A DNA stretch of 64,000 nucleotides from Pedobacter sp. B4-66 (GCF_018492665.1 NZ_JAFVME010000003.1:496001-560000); one strand, 5' to 3'. Shown: positions 28,930-38,929, counted from the first letter of the stretch. Numbers and translations are program-made. The notes: generated by a model from the sequence alone, not told the origin.

Positions 28930-30288
28930 ATGTTAGAATCAAGAAGAAAATTTATTAAGCAATCTGCCATTGCAGCTGCCGGAACCTATCTGGGTACTAT
29001 GGGGTTAAGTGCAAAGAGTTATGGAAATATTATTGGTGCCAACGACCGCGTAAGAGTTGGTGTTGTTGGTTTTTCTGACCGTTTTAAGGATTCGTTACTA
29101 CCTAGCTTTTTAAATCACCATAAGGAATTGAATTTTGATATGGTTGCTGTATCCGATTTATGGAATTACCGTCGCGGATTGGGTGTTGATCATTTAAAGA
29201 GCAAATTTGGTCATGATATTACCGCTTGCCGTAATAATGATGAGCTATATGGTTTAAAAGATATTGATGCAGTTATCATCAGTTCTCCTGATTTTGCACA
29301 TGCTTCTCATGCAATTGAGGCTGTTAAGGCAAAGTGTGATGTGTATTGCGAAAAGCCTTTTGCTGAAACAATGGAGGATGCAAGAGCTACTTTAAAAGCA
29401 GTGAAAGCTTCTAAACAGATTTTACAGATCGGTTCCCAACGCAGAAGTGGCACTAATTACAAGGCAGCATCTCAATTTATAAAAGATGGTAAATTTGGCG
29501 ATGTAACCATGGTTGAACTAAGCTGGAACGTAAATCAGCCAGGCCGTTGGCGCAGACCAGAACTCGTAGCTAAACTAAAACAAGAGGATACTGATTGGAA
29601 GCGTTTCTTATTAAACCGCCCTTTTGAAGAGTGGGATCCTAGAAAATACTTAGAGTATCGTTTATTCTGGCCATTCTCGTCGGGAATGCCCGGACAATGG
29701 ATGTCACACCAGATAGATACTGTACACTGGTTTACAGGTTTAAAACACCCAAGAAGTGTTGTTGCCAATGGTGGTATTTACCAATGGAAAGATGGTCGAA
29801 GAAACTGGGACACAACTACCGCTGTATTTGATTACGGTAAAGAAAACGATCCTACTAATGGATTTCAGGTAGTGTTTACTTCAAGAATGCACAACGGCGA
29901 TGAGAACCCTACTGAGATATATTATTCTAATGGCGGAGAAATGAACCTGAATACTAATACCGTATCTCCTAAAGGTGGTCTTACAGCTAATGCTGCCGCT
30001 GCAATGAATATGAAACCAAATTTGTTGCCAGAGCTTAAGCTTACTGATCTTGTAGAAAAAGTAGCTGCTTCGGCTAATACAGGTGGCGATAAACTAACGT
30101 CAGCACATATGCGAAACTGGATGGAATGTGTGCGTAGCAGACAGGAAACCAATGCTCCGGTTGAGGCAGGGTACTATCATTCAATAGCAAACATTATGAC
30201 TAATGCATCAGCAAGAACGGGTCAGAAGGCTACGTTTGATGAGGCCAAACAGGAAGTAATGGTTGGTGGTAAAGTATTCAAGTACTAG
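28930..30288 (+). CDS. Tat-exported Gfo/Idh/MocA family oxidoreductase
   Basis: A 452-residue NAD(P)-dependent sugar oxidoreductase with a twin-arginine leader (SRRKFIKQSAIAAAG). The Rossmann part includes VRVGVVGFSDRF and the signature CEKPFAETM. The C-terminal domain has WRRPELVAK and GMPGQWMSHQIDTVHWF. Tat export implies that it folds with its cofactor before leaving the cytoplasm, as Zymomonas glucose-fructose oxidoreductase does. Beside a DUF1080 hydrolase it probably oxidises glycosides at C3 or reduces the keto product; the direction cannot be told. It is the last gene of the operon, before a 20-base perfect terminator stem. Confidence 0.9.
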   Translation: MLESRRKFIKQSAIAAAGTYLGTMGLSAKSYGNIIGANDRVRVGVVGFSDRFKDSLLPSFLNHHKELNFDMVAVSDLWNYRRGLGVDHLKSKFGHDITACRNNDELYGLKDIDAVIISSPDFAHASHAIEAVKAKCDVYCEKPFAETMEDARATLKAVKASKQILQIGSQRRSGTNYKAASQFIKDGKFGDVTMVELSWNVNQPGRWRRPELVAKLKQEDTDWKRFLLNRPFEEWDPRKYLEYRLFWPFSSGMPGQWMSHQIDTVHWFTGLKHPRSVVANGGIYQWKDGRRNWDTTTAVFDYGKENDPTNGFQVVFTSRMHNGDENPTEIYYSNGGEMNLNTNTVSPKGGLTANAAAAMNMKPNLLPELKLTDLVEKVAASANTGGDKLTSAHMRNWMECVRSRQETNAPVEAGYYHSIANIMTNASARTGQKATFDEAKQEVMVGGKVFKY

Positions 30289-30299
30289 AAACTTTACGG

Positions 30300-30343
30300 C
30301 AACAAAAAAGGAGCATTGAATGATCAATGCTCCTTTTTTGTTG
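30300..30343. terminator. Strong bidirectional terminator
   Basis: A perfect 20-base stem (30300-30319 and 30324-30343) with an ATGA loop, A-run to the left and T-run to the right. It separates the convergent oxidoreductase and symporter genes. Confidence 0.95.
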
Positions 30344-30360
30344 TTTATATTTTTTGAATG

Positions 30361-32046
30361 CTACCAGAAGGCAGTGTACAATGCTACTAACATCGCTACA
30401 ATAATTAATGATCCAACTGCAAAAGATGTGGACACCTTAAACATTTTCGCATCAACCTCTAATCCATTAGTTACAACACCTTTTTTGTTTTCATAGATAC
30501 TGATGATGTACATTCCGATAATACAGATTGCAAATACAATCAGCATTCTATCCATAAATGGCATTTCAAATACACCAGCTGAGTTAGCTACTGACCATCC
30601 GTAATCATGCAAAGGAGCAAGATCTATCCATCCTGGCAAGAACTTCAAAACTACGGAAGCTATGAAACCACCAATAGTTGCAAACAACGCTGCATTTGAA
30701 GTAGTCTTTTTCCAGAAGAAACCTAATATAAACATGGCAAAGATACCCGGAGATACAAAACCTGTATATTCCTGAATGTACTGGAATCCTTGTTTACCCT
30801 CGCCCATTAAGGCGTCACCTACGATTAGAGATAATACTACTGCAAGTAACATAGAAACCACTACAGTAATCTTACCAACGTTTACTAATCTACCTTCGCC
30901 GGCATTCGGATTGAAAGCTTTCTTGTAAATATCTAATGTAAAAATGGTAGCGATACTGTTCGCTTTACCGGCTAATGAAGCAACAATTGCAGCTGTAAGT
31001 GCAGCAAATGAAAGTCCTTTTAGTCCAACTGGCAATAAGCCTAACAACGCAGGGTATGCTTTATTTGGATCCTGAACACCTGAAGAGGTTAATAAACTCT
31101 CCGGACTGATAGCAGGTATTTTTTCTTTAATGATATAATAAACAGCAATACCAGGTATAACCACGATTACAGGCATCAACATTTTTAGGAAAGCTGCAAA
31201 TAAAAGACCTGCTCTAGCTACTGGTAACGAAGCGCCAAGTGCTCTTTGAGTGATATACTGGTTGCATCCCCAATAACTCAAATTCGCAATCCACATACCT
31301 CCAATTAACACACTTAGACCTGGAAGATCCATATAGTTAGGGTCGTCCTTTTTAAAGATAAGATGGAAATGTTCTGAAGCACCATCCGTTAAAATTGAGA
31401 AACCTTTTACAATACCTTGTTGACCAGAGATAATGTTTAATGCGATATACGAGGCTACCAAACCACCAAGCACTAAAAAGAATACCTGTATAACGTCTGT
31501 GTAACCAATTACTTTCATACCACCCAAAGTGATAATAATAGCAAATACAGCTAAACCAAGTATACAGAAGGTAAGCGGAAGATCAGATATACCACTAATG
31601 GCCAATGCACCAAGATAAAGGATAGACATTAAGTTTACCACAATATAAAGCATTAACCAGAATACAGCCATAATCATGGCTACTTTTTCGTTATAGCGCT
31701 GACTGAGAAACTGCGGCATGGTAAATATCTTATTCTTAAGGTATACAGGCATAAAGAATATAGCTACAATAATTAGTGTTGCTGCTGCCATCCACTCATA
31801 AGCAGAAATTGCTAGGCCGAGCTTAAATCCAGATCCGCTCATACCTATCATTTGTTCAGCTGATATATTTGAAGCTATAAGAGAAGCGCCAATTGCCCAC
31901 CAGGTTAGAGAGCCTTCTGCAAGAAAATAATCCTTTGAATCGGCGGTTTTGGTTCTCTTTTTATAGTAGATCCAAAAGCCATAAGCTGATACGATTATAA
32001 AGTATATAAAGAATACAATATAATCGCGGTAGTCTAGTTTGTTCAT
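30361..32046 (-). CDS. Sodium/solute symporter (SSS family)
   Basis: A 561-residue inner-membrane transporter with about 14 helices, of the SGLT/vSGLT type. Recognisable blocks are DSKDYFLAEGSLTWWAIGASLIASNISAEQMIGMSG, given here as the N-terminal FLAEGSLTWWAIG and ASNISAEQMIG, and WGCNQYITQRALGA. The last two resemble sodium/glucose cotransporters. In this position it most likely imports the sugar released by the exported oxidoreductase/DUF1080 system. It is followed by a terminator shared with the convergent operon; upstream lies the terminator of the 34123 gene, so it should have its own promoter, which I could not identify. Confidence 0.92.
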   Translation of the reverse strand: MNKLDYRDYIVFFIYFIIVSAYGFWIYYKKRTKTADSKDYFLAEGSLTWWAIGASLIASNISAEQMIGMSGSGFKLGLAISAYEWMAAATLIIVAIFFMPVYLKNKIFTMPQFLSQRYNEKVAMIMAVFWLMLYIVVNLMSILYLGALAISGISDLPLTFCILGLAVFAIIITLGGMKVIGYTDVIQVFFLVLGGLVASYIALNIISGQQGIVKGFSILTDGASEHFHLIFKKDDPNYMDLPGLSVLIGGMWIANLSYWGCNQYITQRALGASLPVARAGLLFAAFLKMLMPVIVVIPGIAVYYIIKEKIPAISPESLLTSSGVQDPNKAYPALLGLLPVGLKGLSFAALTAAIVASLAGKANSIATIFTLDIYKKAFNPNAGEGRLVNVGKITVVVSMLLAVVLSLIVGDALMGEGKQGFQYIQEYTGFVSPGIFAMFILGFFWKKTTSNAALFATIGGFIASVVLKFLPGWIDLAPLHDYGWSVANSAGVFEMPFMDRMLIVFAICIIGMYIISIYENKKGVVTNGLEVDAKMFKVSTSFAVGSLIIVAMLVALYTAFW

Positions 32047-32083
32047 TGTTTATATTGGTTTTTTTAAAATGAGGTACTAAAAT

Positions 32084-32139
32084 ATAAATAAAATCGGCAT
32101 TCCCCATAGATATTCAAGGGAAATGCCGATTTTATTTAT
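32084..32139 (-). terminator. Terminator of the haem-c dehydrogenase operon
   Basis: A 17-base perfect stem (32084-32100 with 32123-32139), extended by four pairs beyond a single bulge, with T-rich flank on the minus strand. It lies between the 34123 gene and the symporter. Confidence 0.85.
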
Positions 32140-32164
32140 TGGATAATAGGTGTCCTGGCTCTTA

Positions 32165-34123
32165 TTATTTCAAAGAGTTAATCCAGTTAGCTATTTTGAT
32201 CCCATCTTCCTTAGTAACCTGTGGCATAGGCGGCATTTCTGTCGCGTAACCTGGCCAGTTTTGAGGCTGAGGGTTATGAATTAAAGCAAGAATCTTTTCT
32301 GCAGTGTACTTACGTTTTGCAACGTCAACAAATGCAGGTCCGATTTGTTTTTTTGTTGGGTTATGGCAAGCAGTACAAGTATAGCTTGTTAATAAACCTT
32401 TAACCTGAGCATAAGTTGGAGCTGCAGCTTTTGCACCACCTTCTACAGCTTTCTCAGTAGCAGTAGCTTTAGTACCTACAGCTGCTTTCTTACCAGTTGC
32501 TTTTCCAGGAACTGCATTAGCTACTGGATCGTTTGCAGAGTTTTTAGTACTTACGCCACTCATCGATAATTTCTCTCCGTTTGGAATACTGTTTAAAGTA
32601 TAGTAAGCAATCGGGTGAACTAAATGATAAGAATTCTCCTCTGAACGAACACCTTCAACAGTGATGGTATGAATATAATACTGACGAAGATTATCAACAA
32701 TAAGTCTTGCTTTTAAACCGTCAGCAGATACTTTAACACCTTTAATTTTTAACTTTTCTTTGTTAATTGGAGGTGAACCATAAACCGGGTGGTATTTATA
32801 TAAGTAGCTTTCTACATCGTAAGAAGCCAAATCTTCAGCAGATTTTATATTAACAGGTTTAGTAAATTCGATTTCAAAACCATCAGGCATTGCTCTAACA
32901 GCTTTCATTTCGAAAGGCATTTTGTTGTTGTAAACTAAACGCTCAAGACCTTCGTTTGCATCACCTGCAGATCCCCAGCCACGGTTAGTTTCTCCAACAA
33001 ATAACGAATTGTCAGTACCCCAAGCCATTCTTAAAACTCCAGAACGGAAACCACTTCTGAACATGAATGAAGCACCTTGCTCAACTCCGTTTACAGTTTC
33101 GAAGAATACCCTTGAAATGATACTCATACCTTGATCACCTACTAAAATCTGACCTTCGAAAGGACCAAAAGCTCCTTGAGGAATTTTAACTGGCTCTGAA
33201 GTAGAGATACCTAAGATACCATAAGGCAACCATACAGATGGCAATCTTAATTCAGGGAAGTCTTTTTTCATTTCCCATAACATCTTGAAGTTTTCGTTCA
33301 CTCTGTTTTCAGGTTTGATAGCTCTTCCTTGAGCATCCTTATCTCTTCTCTCGTCGATTTTAGATCTGAAGTATTCTTCAGTAAGTTTAACTGGAGAATC
33401 AGCTCTTCCAGTCCATCTTAATCCAGCCGGGTGACCTAAGAAATCTCCTTTATCTACTTTCCAGATTCCACCAGAACCGAACCAGTCGCCTTGGTTATCT
33501 GTATAGTAAAGTTGTCCGTCAATTACGTTTGGACCTGCTGGAGAACGTTGACCTGTAGCCCATGGCTGCATTTTTCCGTCTTCAGTAATGTTCATTGTCC
33601 AACCGCGCATTGGCACACGACTTTCGCCACGATACCACATTTCATCACCAAAAGCTACGTTACCGGTTACAAAGAATGAACCGTCTTTAGCAATTTTTGG
33701 TCCGAAGCTATACTCATGATAATGACCGCTTAATGGCCATGCATAAACAGTTTCATAAACATCAGCTTTACCATCTTGATTTTTATCAATCAATTTGGTT
33801 AGCTCACCTCTTTGTGCGCAATATAATGCACCGTCTTTGTAAGCAAGACCTAATATTTCGTGTAAGCCCGATGCAAATTTACGGAAGTAAGGGTTTTTGC
33901 TTGTAGGGTTTTCTACAATGTAAACCTCTCCTCTTCTGGTTGAGATACCAAGATCTCCGTTTGGTAAAGTAACCAATCCACCAACCTCTAAAATAGGTCC
34001 TTCAGGGATTTTTACTTTATTTATTTTGAAGAAATCTTCTTCTTTTGGTGTTTCCTGAGCAAACCCCGTTGTAAAACTAAAGCTTAAAGCCAGCATTGCC
34101 AGCGTCTTAAAAGTGTATTTCAT
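32165..34123 (-). CDS. Exported beta-propeller dehydrogenase-like protein with C-terminal haem c
   Basis: A 652-residue exported protein with signal peptide (MKYTFKTLAMLALSFSF). The body is a six-bladed-propeller-like glucose/sorbosone dehydrogenase domain (for example LPNGDLGISTRRGEVY and GDQGMSIISRVFF). A linker rich in Ala, Lys and Thr follows at about residues 530-570. The C terminus is a mono-haem cytochrome c domain with CTACH at 583-587 and candidate distal Met in EMPPMP. It probably oxidises a sugar or alcohol and passes electrons to its haem. PQQ or another cofactor is inferred only from the fold. It is cotranscribed 14 bases after the DUF1080 gene at 34138. Confidence 0.82.
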   Translation of the reverse strand: MKYTFKTLAMLALSFSFTTGFAQETPKEEDFFKINKVKIPEGPILEVGGLVTLPNGDLGISTRRGEVYIVENPTSKNPYFRKFASGLHEILGLAYKDGALYCAQRGELTKLIDKNQDGKADVYETVYAWPLSGHYHEYSFGPKIAKDGSFFVTGNVAFGDEMWYRGESRVPMRGWTMNITEDGKMQPWATGQRSPAGPNVIDGQLYYTDNQGDWFGSGGIWKVDKGDFLGHPAGLRWTGRADSPVKLTEEYFRSKIDERRDKDAQGRAIKPENRVNENFKMLWEMKKDFPELRLPSVWLPYGILGISTSEPVKIPQGAFGPFEGQILVGDQGMSIISRVFFETVNGVEQGASFMFRSGFRSGVLRMAWGTDNSLFVGETNRGWGSAGDANEGLERLVYNNKMPFEMKAVRAMPDGFEIEFTKPVNIKSAEDLASYDVESYLYKYHPVYGSPPINKEKLKIKGVKVSADGLKARLIVDNLRQYYIHTITVEGVRSEENSYHLVHPIAYYTLNSIPNGEKLSMSGVSTKNSANDPVANAVPGKATGKKAAVGTKATATEKAVEGGAKAAAPTYAQVKGLLTSYTCTACHNPTKKQIGPAFVDVAKRKYTAEKILALIHNPQPQNWPGYATEMPPMPQVTKEDGIKIANWINSLK

Positions 34124-34137
34124 TATCTAGCCCCTTC

Positions 34138-35574
34138 TTAAAATAAAATAGAATAATTTAACTTGCCACGAACAGGAACAACAAGTTGTTTTCTGCCGTC
34201 CACATCCCTGATAACAGGTTTGGTTTTGGTATCGTCAAATTTTAAATAAAAAGATTGTCCGTCTACAAGGTAAAGTCCTTTAGAAACTTCTTCGATGCTT
34301 GAAGCATCAGCTATTAATGCATAAATGTTATCAACCGGAGTTTCAAGAGAGATCTCTCTGCTTAATCCCTGACCGTTTTCAAGTGCTTTGATTGCGTCAG
34401 AAACTTTAGTGCCATAGATGTTATAGTTGAACGTAGGGCGCTCCTGAGCATCTAAGGTATAACCTTTAGTTTTAAATCCTGTTCCAGTAGTATCAACTAA
34501 CCATGCTCCCTGAGGATCGGTAAGTTTAGCTAAAGTAGGAACCGGTTTTTTAGTGAATGCTGTTACACTTCCACGAGGTCTTGAGGTACCATTACCTCTA
34601 TCATGCCACATTGGAGTTGCATCAATAAACTCACCATGCCATGCCTGGAACATCATACCGTTGTCTAAGTCGTAGCTAAAGTGAACCTGAGCAGGGCTAC
34701 CTACAGAAATAGCGTGAACTACTTTAGGTCCTCCCGGAACATCAACAAAACTGCGGATGTTTGGAGTGGTAGTTACATCAATATAAATAGGATCAGTATC
34801 GCTACCATTTCTTTGACCACCGTTTAACATTTCGGCAGGCAATTTCGAAGTTTTGATGTTTCTGAAAGCTACCGCACCGTGATCGCCTTGTAAGCGTAAA
34901 GAACCGATTGCTTTTTCTTTATCGTTTGCACCTCTTGTTGCACCAAACAATTCAACATTATCTTGTATAAGTACGCCATTCAATTCTATGCTTAAAACTC
35001 TTGCATTAGCTGTCTTGTTACCGGATGCATCAAAACGCGGAGCCTGGAATGCAATTTTAATATGTTGCCATAAACCTGGTGCTTTACTTGCATTTTGGCG
35101 TGGTGCATATCCTTGGTATCCTTTTTGTCCTTCTGGTTTTGAATCGTCCCAACGTTGGTAAATACCACCATTGTTAGATGATGTTGGATTTAATAAACCC
35201 CATGAATCTTCTAACTGGATTTCATAAACTCCTTGAAGATAAATTCCTGAGTTTGCTCCTTTTGCTAGTAAATAATCTAACTCAAGAATAATGTCACCAT
35301 GTTCACCAATTGTTAAAAGGTCTGATCCATGATCTTTTTTGGTTGGTACATTTACTAGAATTCCAGTACCTTTTGCAATGTTTAAAACGTTTGCTTCGTT
35401 TAAATTGGCTGTAACGCCACCAGCTAGAGTCCAGGTCTTTCCAGGAGTCTTAAATGAAGAAAGATCTTTCAGATCAATTTCTGACTGATCAGCTAGTTGC
35501 TGACCAGACACAAGTGCAGTTCCTAACAACCAGATAAAAGCGGTTGTTCCAAACCTTAAATAATTAAGCTTCAT
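34138..35574 (-). CDS. Exported DUF1080-like protein with extra C-terminal domain
   Basis: A 478-residue exported protein (leader MKLNYLRFGTTAFIWLLG). Residues about 30-245 form a LamG-like DUF1080 domain, with ELDYLLAKGANSGIYLQGVYEIQLEDSWG carrying the NSGIY core and the QLEDSWG continuation. Residues about 260-478 are a separate domain that I do not recognise, with SPAQVHFSYDLDNG and FQAWHGEFIDATPMWHDRG. Such proteins are often labelled family 16 glycoside hydrolases, but the catalytic residues of that family are not evident. The pairing with a haem-c propeller protein suggests binding or hydrolysis of its substrate or product. Confidence 0.75.
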   Translation of the reverse strand: MKLNYLRFGTTAFIWLLGTALVSGQQLADQSEIDLKDLSSFKTPGKTWTLAGGVTANLNEANVLNIAKGTGILVNVPTKKDHGSDLLTIGEHGDIILELDYLLAKGANSGIYLQGVYEIQLEDSWGLLNPTSSNNGGIYQRWDDSKPEGQKGYQGYAPRQNASKAPGLWQHIKIAFQAPRFDASGNKTANARVLSIELNGVLIQDNVELFGATRGANDKEKAIGSLRLQGDHGAVAFRNIKTSKLPAEMLNGGQRNGSDTDPIYIDVTTTPNIRSFVDVPGGPKVVHAISVGSPAQVHFSYDLDNGMMFQAWHGEFIDATPMWHDRGNGTSRPRGSVTAFTKKPVPTLAKLTDPQGAWLVDTTGTGFKTKGYTLDAQERPTFNYNIYGTKVSDAIKALENGQGLSREISLETPVDNIYALIADASSIEEVSKGLYLVDGQSFYLKFDDTKTKPVIRDVDGRKQLVVPVRGKLNYSILF

Positions 35575-35636
35575 GTTGTGTTTTTTGGTTAAAAAAAATT
35601 AAATGTATATAATTTCATGTTGGTTTAAAAGGTTTG

Positions 35637-35665
35637 CAAAATAATGATTTTGTTACAATAAACAA
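35637..35665 (-). promoter_or_regulatory. Possible promoter of the DUF1080/haem-c operon
   Basis: On the minus strand, TTG (35665-35663), 18 bases, TTATTTTG (35644-35637; 7 of 8 to TAnnTTTG). Leader about 55 bases before the ATG at 35574. Confidence 0.4.
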
Positions 35666-35969
35666 TACCCCCTTAAAATCAATAAATAAGCTCTAAAAGT
35701 TTTGCTAAAACTATTTATCAACATTTTATGAAAGTGGGGAAAAATATCAACTTTTATGAAAAACGTCATTTTTTATTGGATGTCGTCAAAACACCTTTAA
35801 TACTAAATTTGCTAAAAAAGTAAGGGATTTTTGTTTGCTATATTTAATATGTGTATTTGTAACACTAAGAATTGTGTGTATTAAGCACACTAACGCAGGA
35901 AAAATTAATAAATATTTATGATTAAAAATCTAGAATTTGTGCCTAAAAATGAGTTTTAAAAAAAGTTTG

Positions 35970-35981
35970 GAAATCGATTGC
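35970..35981. promoter_or_regulatory. LacI-type operator-like site, copy 2
   Basis: GAAATCGATTGC differs at one base from the perfect palindrome at 38930. It lies 75 bases before the ATG at 36057, in the promoter zone of the large PQQ-type dehydrogenase. Confidence 0.55.
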
Positions 35982-36056
35982 GTAAAATTTATTAGTTTTA
36001 TCAAATATTCATTTATATTTAGTGCTCCAAACAACACACGATAATTATAATATTTA

Positions 36057-38780
36057 ATGAAAACTTCTTTTGCATTGTTAATTTCTGGTATTGCGCTAAG
36101 TTTACTGCCGCCGCTAACCAGAACAAAAAAAACAGATACTCTGCTGCTAAGTGACCTGAAGCAGAGTAAGTTCAAATCAAAACTTAGAATTGATACTCCT
36201 GATCAGAATAGGTTTGTTAAGGTAACCCTCCTTCAGGGTCAGCTTACAGAGCCCACGGAATTAGCGGTATTACCTAATTATGATATTTTGGTGTCGCAGC
36301 GTCGCGGCGAGATCATGCTATATAAGAATAGTACTAAAACACTTAAAGAAGCAGGTAAGCTAGAGGTGTATTCTAAAACTTTAAATACTCCTGATGTAAA
36401 TGCTGAAGAAGGATTATTAGGTATTGCCCTTGATCCTAATTTCGCTAAAAACCAGTACGTATATGCTTTTTACAGCCCGGTAAAACCTTCAGTAAATAGA
36501 TTATCACGTTTTAAACTGGTAAACGATAAAATAAGTTTGGCTTCAGAAAAAGTTGTGCTTGAGTTTTACTCTCAGCGCGAAATTTGCTGTCACACTGGTG
36601 GTTCTATCGCTTTTGGCCCTGAAGGCTATTTGTACGTATCAACAGGTGATAACTCCACTCCTTTTGATGCACCAAAATCTAAATATGTAAACAATGGTTA
36701 TGCGCCATTAGACAACCGTGAAGGGTTTCAGCAGTATGATGCCAGAAGATCTTCAGGTAACACCAATGATTTAAGAGGTAAGGTACTAAGAATTAAAGTT
36801 AATGAGGATGCCACCTACAGTATTCCTGATGGTAACTTGTTCCCTAAGGGCCAGGAAAAAACTAAACCTGAGATCTTTGTAATGGGTAACAGAAATCCGT
36901 ACAGAATATCAGTGGATCAGAAAACAGGCTTCCTTTATTGGGGTGAAGTTGGTCCTGATGCATCGAATGATGATGCTTTAAGAGGTCCAAGAGGATACGA
37001 TGAAGTGAACCAGGCGCGTAAAGCAGGTTTCTATGGTTGGCCATTATTTATTGGCAACAACTACCCTTACAAAGCTTATGATTATACTGATGGTAAAAAC
37101 GGAGATGCGTTTGACCCTAAAGCCGGCTTAAATAACTCACCGAACAACACTGGGTTAACTACACTACCTCCTGCTAACCCTGCATTTATATGGTATCCTT
37201 ATGGAGAATCTAAAGAATTTCCACAAGTTGGTGCAGGTGGCCGTACTGCAATGGCTGGTCCGGTTTACTATTCAAGACCGGGTGCTTCACCCTACCCTTC
37301 TTATTATGATGGTAAACTTATCATTTATGAGTGGATTCGTGGATGGGTAAAAGCGGTAACCATGGCGCCAAACGGTGATTACTTAAGTATGGAACCAATG
37401 TTAGGAGAGATTTCTTTGGCTGCTCCGATTGACATGGAACTTGGTCCTGACAATAAATTATATATTCTTGAATATGGTAAAGGATGGTTTTCTAAAAACC
37501 CGGATGCCGGTATTGTAAGAATTGACTACATGGCTGGAAACAGACCTCCGATAGTAAAAAACCTGGAAATTGAAAAAACCAGTGGCTTACTACCATACAA
37601 ACTTGTAGCAAAGGTGGATGCTTCAGATCCAGATGGAGATGCATTAACTTACGTTTGGAACTTAGGAAAAGGTATTAAAAAGACTACTACAACTCCTGAA
37701 TTGCAACATACCTTTACTACTGCCGGAGAATATGCGATTAGCGTTCAGGTATTGGATAAAGCCAAAGCTTCTTCAAAAAGCAATACTGTAACTGTTTATG
37801 CCGGAAATGAAGAACCTAAGGTTGATATTGCGTTAACAGGCAATAAAAGCTTTTACTTCCCTGGAAAACCTATTAATTACCAGGTGTTGGTTTCTGACAA
37901 AGGTGCTGCAGTAAATAAAAGCAGAATCTATGTATCAAATACCTACACCGAAGGATTGGATATGGCAGGAGCAAAATTAGGCCATCAGCAGGCTGCACAA
38001 ACGCTTGTTGGTAAAGCTATAATGCTTAAATCTGATTGCAGTACCTGTCATAAAATCTCTACCAAATCAATTGGCCCTGCATTTACATTGGTATCTTCCA
38101 AATATCAAACAAAACCTAAAGCAGCTGATTACCTTGCCTCTAAAGTAATTAATGGTAGTAAAGGTGTTTGGGGTGAGGTTCCAATGCCAGCTCACTCTAC
38201 AATGAAAACATCTGATGCTAAAGAAATTGCAGAATGGATTATGACTTTAAGTGCTAAATCTACTACTGGTCCATCTTTACCTGCAGTTGGAAAAATTGTT
38301 CCTCCATCAGAAACAAATAAAGATAAATCTGTTTTAAACCTTAAAGCTACCTACTCTGATTTAGGTGCTGCCGGATTAAGACCACTGTCGAACACTAAGG
38401 TTGTGAACTTAAAAAGCAATGTTATCGATGCAAGTGATATCAAAGATATTTCTGATTTCGGACGCAAAGATGCTGATGGAGTTCAATCTTTGATTTTCCC
38501 TGAAAAAAGCGGATGGATTAAGTTAAAAGGTATTGACTTAACTAACGTAGCTGCCTTTAACTTTGGATTAGCTAATGCCGATGCAGATTACACTGTAGAG
38601 GTTAGATTGGATAGCAAAGATGGACAAGTTATTGGAAAACAAGGTTCTGCTACGGCAGGTGTAACTATTAGTCCTGTTACTGATGGTAAATTCCATGATG
38701 TATATATAGTGGCTAAAGCTGCCCGTGAAGACGTGAAAGACAGACCACTGTTAAAATCAGTAACTGTGAAGCCTATTTAA
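36057..38780 (+). CDS. PQQ-type sugar dehydrogenase with PKD and cytochrome c domains
   Basis: A 907-residue exported multidomain protein. Residues about 45-480 form a soluble-glucose/sorbosone-dehydrogenase propeller (EEGLLGIALDPNF, CCHTGGSIAFGPEGYLYVSTGD, FVMGNRNPYRI). A PKD domain follows at about 495-590 (ASDPDGDALTYVWNLG). Then comes a cytochrome c domain with CSTCH at 661-665 and MPAHSTM. The last 150 residues look like a beta-sandwich, carbohydrate-binding type. It should oxidise a sugar outside the cytoplasm with internal electron transfer to haem. The leader is MKTSFALLISGIALSLLPP. It is transcribed alone, with an operator-like site upstream. Confidence 0.87.
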   Translation: MKTSFALLISGIALSLLPPLTRTKKTDTLLLSDLKQSKFKSKLRIDTPDQNRFVKVTLLQGQLTEPTELAVLPNYDILVSQRRGEIMLYKNSTKTLKEAGKLEVYSKTLNTPDVNAEEGLLGIALDPNFAKNQYVYAFYSPVKPSVNRLSRFKLVNDKISLASEKVVLEFYSQREICCHTGGSIAFGPEGYLYVSTGDNSTPFDAPKSKYVNNGYAPLDNREGFQQYDARRSSGNTNDLRGKVLRIKVNEDATYSIPDGNLFPKGQEKTKPEIFVMGNRNPYRISVDQKTGFLYWGEVGPDASNDDALRGPRGYDEVNQARKAGFYGWPLFIGNNYPYKAYDYTDGKNGDAFDPKAGLNNSPNNTGLTTLPPANPAFIWYPYGESKEFPQVGAGGRTAMAGPVYYSRPGASPYPSYYDGKLIIYEWIRGWVKAVTMAPNGDYLSMEPMLGEISLAAPIDMELGPDNKLYILEYGKGWFSKNPDAGIVRIDYMAGNRPPIVKNLEIEKTSGLLPYKLVAKVDASDPDGDALTYVWNLGKGIKKTTTTPELQHTFTTAGEYAISVQVLDKAKASSKSNTVTVYAGNEEPKVDIALTGNKSFYFPGKPINYQVLVSDKGAAVNKSRIYVSNTYTEGLDMAGAKLGHQQAAQTLVGKAIMLKSDCSTCHKISTKSIGPAFTLVSSKYQTKPKAADYLASKVINGSKGVWGEVPMPAHSTMKTSDAKEIAEWIMTLSAKSTTGPSLPAVGKIVPPSETNKDKSVLNLKATYSDLGAAGLRPLSNTKVVNLKSNVIDASDIKDISDFGRKDADGVQSLIFPEKSGWIKLKGIDLTNVAAFNFGLANADADYTVEVRLDSKDGQVIGKQGSATAGVTISPVTDGKFHDVYIVAKAAREDVKDRPLLKSVTVKPI

Positions 38781-38823
38781 GCTTCTTAATTATTAAGCCT
38801 AAGCTTAGTAACTATATATTTCA

Positions 38824-38858
38824 GCAAAGAGGTCGGGAGCTATTCCTGACCTCTTTGC
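38824..38858 (+). terminator. Terminator after the PQQ-type dehydrogenase
   Basis: GCAAAGAGGTCGGGA pairs with TCCTGACCTCTTTGC (one G-T pair), 5-base loop, then GTTT. It lies 44 bases after the stop. Confidence 0.75.
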
Positions 38859-38929
38859 GTTTACACCCATTTAATTAATAACTATTTATCCGAAATAAAA
38901 AGTCTTATAATTTGTAAATTAAAAATTAA

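Larger units (their letters stand above)
35575..36056. other. Divergent AT-rich intergenic region of the sugar oxidation locus
   Basis: A 482-base gap between genes at 35574 (minus) and 36057 (plus). It carries a minus-strand promoter candidate (35637-35665) and an operator-like palindrome (35970-35981). Several near-matches to TAnnTTTG lie before 36057 (TAGTTTTA at 35993, TATATTTA at 36014), but none has a -33 box at the right distance. No open reading frame is convincing. Confidence 0.6.
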
